This document shows positions 44,012-45,673 of a stretch of 45,673 nucleotides of DNA, piece after piece (positions within the stretch are counted from its first letter, which is position 1; the number at the start of each line of letters is the position of its first letter). The DNA is taken from positions 1 through 45,673 of the forward strand of contig CAMCLD010000016.1 of NCBI GenBank assembly GCA_945875635.1, in the 5' to 3' direction. Made by a program: the position numbers and the translations under genes. The notes under the pieces are model-generated. The model was not told the DNA's origin, ran no database searches, and was given only the letters and a program-made list of their open reading frames with translations. The stretch comes from an uncultured Prevotella sp. (GTDB taxonomy: Bacteria > Bacteroidota > Bacteroidia > Bacteroidales > Bacteroidaceae).

Positions 44012-44629
44012 TTATTTTATCTGTTTCAGAGCCATCTTCACCACTTGCTCAACAGGCATGTCGGGCTGGGATACAAGTATGGATGTAACCACCTTGGCAG
44101 AAGGAGCCGGTGAGAAGCCCAGCATGACGAGAGCACTTACAGCCTCGTCTCTCGTAGCCGTATTGACAGGCACCGTGGTGGTGGAAGTCCCAACGTGCAA
44201 TTCGTCAGCTATGCCCAATGATACTATCTTGTCCTTTAAATCAACTATAATTCGCTGTGCCGTTTTCAACCCTATTCCTTTGACTCCTTTGAGCAGCCTT
44301 TCGTCACCATTGGCTATGGCATTGCACAAGTCAGCGGGGGTGAGAGAAGAGAGTATCATCCTTGCCGTATTAGCCCCCACTCCACTTACTGTAATCAATA
44401 GTTCGTAAAGACTCCTTTCCTGCTTGTTGAAAAAACCGAAAAGAGTATAAGAGTCATCCCTGCCACCAGTAACCAAACATTCATGGACATAGAGCTTAAC
44501 CTCACTCTTCCCCTGTATCGCCGTATAAGTGTTAAGAGATATGTTCAGCGCATAGCCAACTCCATATGCCTCAACTACAGCCAAGGCTGGTGTCAGTTCT
44601 GCAAGCTCTCCTTTTATATATTCAATCAT
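44012..44629 (-). CDS. ruvA: Holliday junction branch migration protein RuvA
   Basis: The 205-residue protein starts MIEYIKGELAELTPALAVVE, the OB-fold domain. Two helix-hairpin-helix motifs are visible (LLITVSGVGANTARMIL and LLKGVKGIGLKTAQRI). The C-terminal domain III (EAVSALVMLGFSP) contacts RuvB. RuvA tetramers hold Holliday junctions for RuvB-driven migration. ruvB is not in the window. sprA follows 55 bp downstream, probably in the same transcript. Confidence 0.97.
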   Translation of the reverse strand: MIEYIKGELAELTPALAVVEAYGVGYALNISLNTYTAIQGKSEVKLYVHECLVTGGRDDSYTLFGFFNKQERSLYELLITVSGVGANTARMILSSLTPADLCNAIANGDERLLKGVKGIGLKTAQRIIVDLKDKIVSLGIADELHVGTSTTTVPVNTATRDEAVSALVMLGFSPAPSAKVVTSILVSQPDMPVEQVVKMALKQIK

Positions 44630-44663
44630 CTTGCGTAATACTCATTAACGTTATGTCAGAACA

Positions 44664-44699
44664 AATGACAGTACGTGCTTCACTTGCATGACTGTCATT
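44664..44699. promoter_or_regulatory. inverted repeat between ruvA and the ZIP gene
   Basis: AATGACAGT (44664-44672) and ACTGTCATT (44691-44699) are perfect 9-bp arms 18 nt apart, with partial GTGC/GCAT inner pairing. It could be an operator or a hairpin in the ruvA leader. Confidence 0.4.
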
Positions 44700-44784
44700 A
44701 TTATTATGTAACGAGATTACAACCTTTTTTATTGTGTTTTTCCTTTTTTTTTAATGTCCCATCGTATTTTCCTTCCATTTTGAA

Positions 44785-44813
44785 TTGAATTAATAAAAAA
44801 AATCGTAAGTTTG
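44785..44813 (+). promoter_or_regulatory. promoter of the ZIP gene, possibly leaderless
   Basis: TAAGTTTG at 44806-44813 matches TAnnTTTG; a TTG at 44785-44787 lies 18 nt upstream. The first ATG begins only 5 nt after the element, at or near the expected transcription start. Confidence 0.55.
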
Positions 44814-44817
44814 CAGT

Positions 44818-45597
44818 ATGAATATAATGATTACAGCTCTTACCATTCCATTAGCGGGCACCATCCTTGGGTCTGCGTTCGTACTTTTCATGAAAAACGG
44901 AATACCATCTCGCCTACAGAAAGTATTATTAGGATTTGCCGCAGGTGTGATGGTGGCGGCAGCTGTATGGTCGTTGCTGATTCCTGCAATGGAAATGTCT
45001 GACGATATGGGCAGATGGAAAGTTGCGCCTGCCATAATGGGTTTCCTATGCGGAATCGTATTCCTTCTGACACTGGACCAGTTGACACCACACCTTCATT
45101 TAGGTGACAACAAGCCAGAAGGTCCGCCTTCCGGTCTGTCAAGAACCATGATGATGGTACTGGCTGTCACCATACATAATCTGCCTGAGGGCATGGCGGT
45201 CGGTGCTGTAGTGGCAGGAGCCATACAGGGCGACGACCTTATTTCCACAGCAGGAGTTGCAGCAATGAGCGTGGGCATAGCCATCCAGAACATTCCAGAA
45301 GGAGCAATAGTATCCATACCTTTGAGAATGGAGGGGAACAGCCGTGTCAAGTCCTTTGCCATCGGATGCCTCAGCGGAATTGTAGAGCCTCTTGGTGCCA
45401 TAACGGTTATATTGTTGGCTGCATACATGATGCCAGTGATACCATACCTTCTTGCATTTGCCGCAGGTGCGATGTTATACGTCGTAGTAGAGGAACTGAT
45501 ACCAGAGGCTTCACAGGGAAGCCACAGCAACATTGCCACTATTGGTTTCGCTGTTGGATTTACGCTAATGATGTCGCTGGATGTCATTCTGGGGTGA
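44818..45597 (+). CDS. ZIP-family divalent metal transporter
   Basis: The 259-residue protein has about eight membrane segments. VTIHNLPEGMAVG (118-130) is the family's fourth-helix metal-binding motif (His120, Asn121, Glu124), and QNIPEGAIVSIPL (157-169) is the paired fifth-helix motif (Asn158, Glu161). A short His-containing loop (TPHLHLG, 90-96) sits between helices III and IV. It most likely imports zinc or other divalent cations. A second ATG at 44827 is an alternative start if the mRNA is not leaderless. The gene diverges from ruvA. Confidence 0.93.
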   Translation: MNIMITALTIPLAGTILGSAFVLFMKNGIPSRLQKVLLGFAAGVMVAAAVWSLLIPAMEMSDDMGRWKVAPAIMGFLCGIVFLLTLDQLTPHLHLGDNKPEGPPSGLSRTMMMVLAVTIHNLPEGMAVGAVVAGAIQGDDLISTAGVAAMSVGIAIQNIPEGAIVSIPLRMEGNSRVKSFAIGCLSGIVEPLGAITVILLAAYMMPVIPYLLAFAAGAMLYVVVEELIPEASQGSHSNIATIGFAVGFTLMMSLDVILG

Positions 45598-45615
45598 ATG
45601 GAAAATTAAACATTC

Positions 45616-45673
45616 AAGTTTCGCAAGTAAAGGAAGGCAAGAAAGAAGTTATGCTGGGGAGTTATGCTGGGGA
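45616..45673 (+). repeat. family C repeat, copy 2, running to the window edge
   Basis: Positions 45616-45666 are identical to 19307-19357. The final GGGGAGTTATG word begins to repeat (GCTGGGGAGTTATGCTGGGGA) at the edge. Confidence 0.9.

Overview
The window looks like a chromosomal segment of a Bacteroidales bacterium, most likely the Prevotella/Segatella group. Evidence: Bacteroidetes-type promoters (TAnnTTTG at -7, often TTTG or TTG about 19-21 nt upstream), a giant SprA type IX secretion translocon next to ruvA, a NigD-like lipoprotein, meso-diaminopimelate dehydrogenase, lack of obvious Shine-Dalgarno dependence, and low-complexity intergenic repeats of a kind I associate with that group. 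I see no rRNA, tRNA or CRISPR array.

Layout. 1-7.9 kb (+): a polytopic membrane protein; a 1251-residue fusion (two GT-A-like domains, a HIT/GalT-like DUF4922-type domain and a SpoIID/LytB domain); an AmpG-like MFS permease; a 59-codon remnant; a secreted SH3 protein. 8.0-9.0 kb (+): a PLP threonine-aldolase-like enzyme. 14.0-9.0 kb (-): PASTA protein, rluD, ddl, an acyltransferase and a NigD-like lipoprotein, then rpmH (-) just upstream. 14.6-20.9 kb (+): efp, a GT2 glycosyltransferase coupled to radC, umuD-umuC and a MATE exporter. 22.1-20.9 kb (-): a lone tyrosine recombinase. 22.3-25.8 kb (+): a secreted GH13 alpha-amylase and a GH53 galactanase. 33.3-25.8 kb (-): dxs-trkA-trkH-nadK-ABC exporter, closely spaced. 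36.3-33.5 kb (-): ddh-murF and a small Cys-rich secreted protein. 44.6-36.4 kb (-): ruvA-sprA. 44.8-45.6 kb (+): a ZIP metal transporter.

How the genes connect. Many concern the cell wall: Ddh (meso-DAP), Ddl (D-Ala-D-Ala), MurF, a PASTA protein, an AmpG-like permease and the SpoIID-containing fusion. The amylase and galactanase carry signal peptides and similar C-terminal tails resembling type IX sorting signals, and SprA, the outer-membrane channel of that pathway, lies in the same window. RadC, UmuDC and RuvA are DNA-repair functions; dxs, nadK and trkAH are housekeeping.

The most unusual signals are the four-part fusion with its AmpG-like neighbour, and several intergenic repeat families that recur at gene borders, extend the 3' end of dxs, blur the 5' end of the NigD-like gene and form a 167-nt G-free leader before umuD. 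All functional assignments rest on reading motifs by eye; no database search was run.
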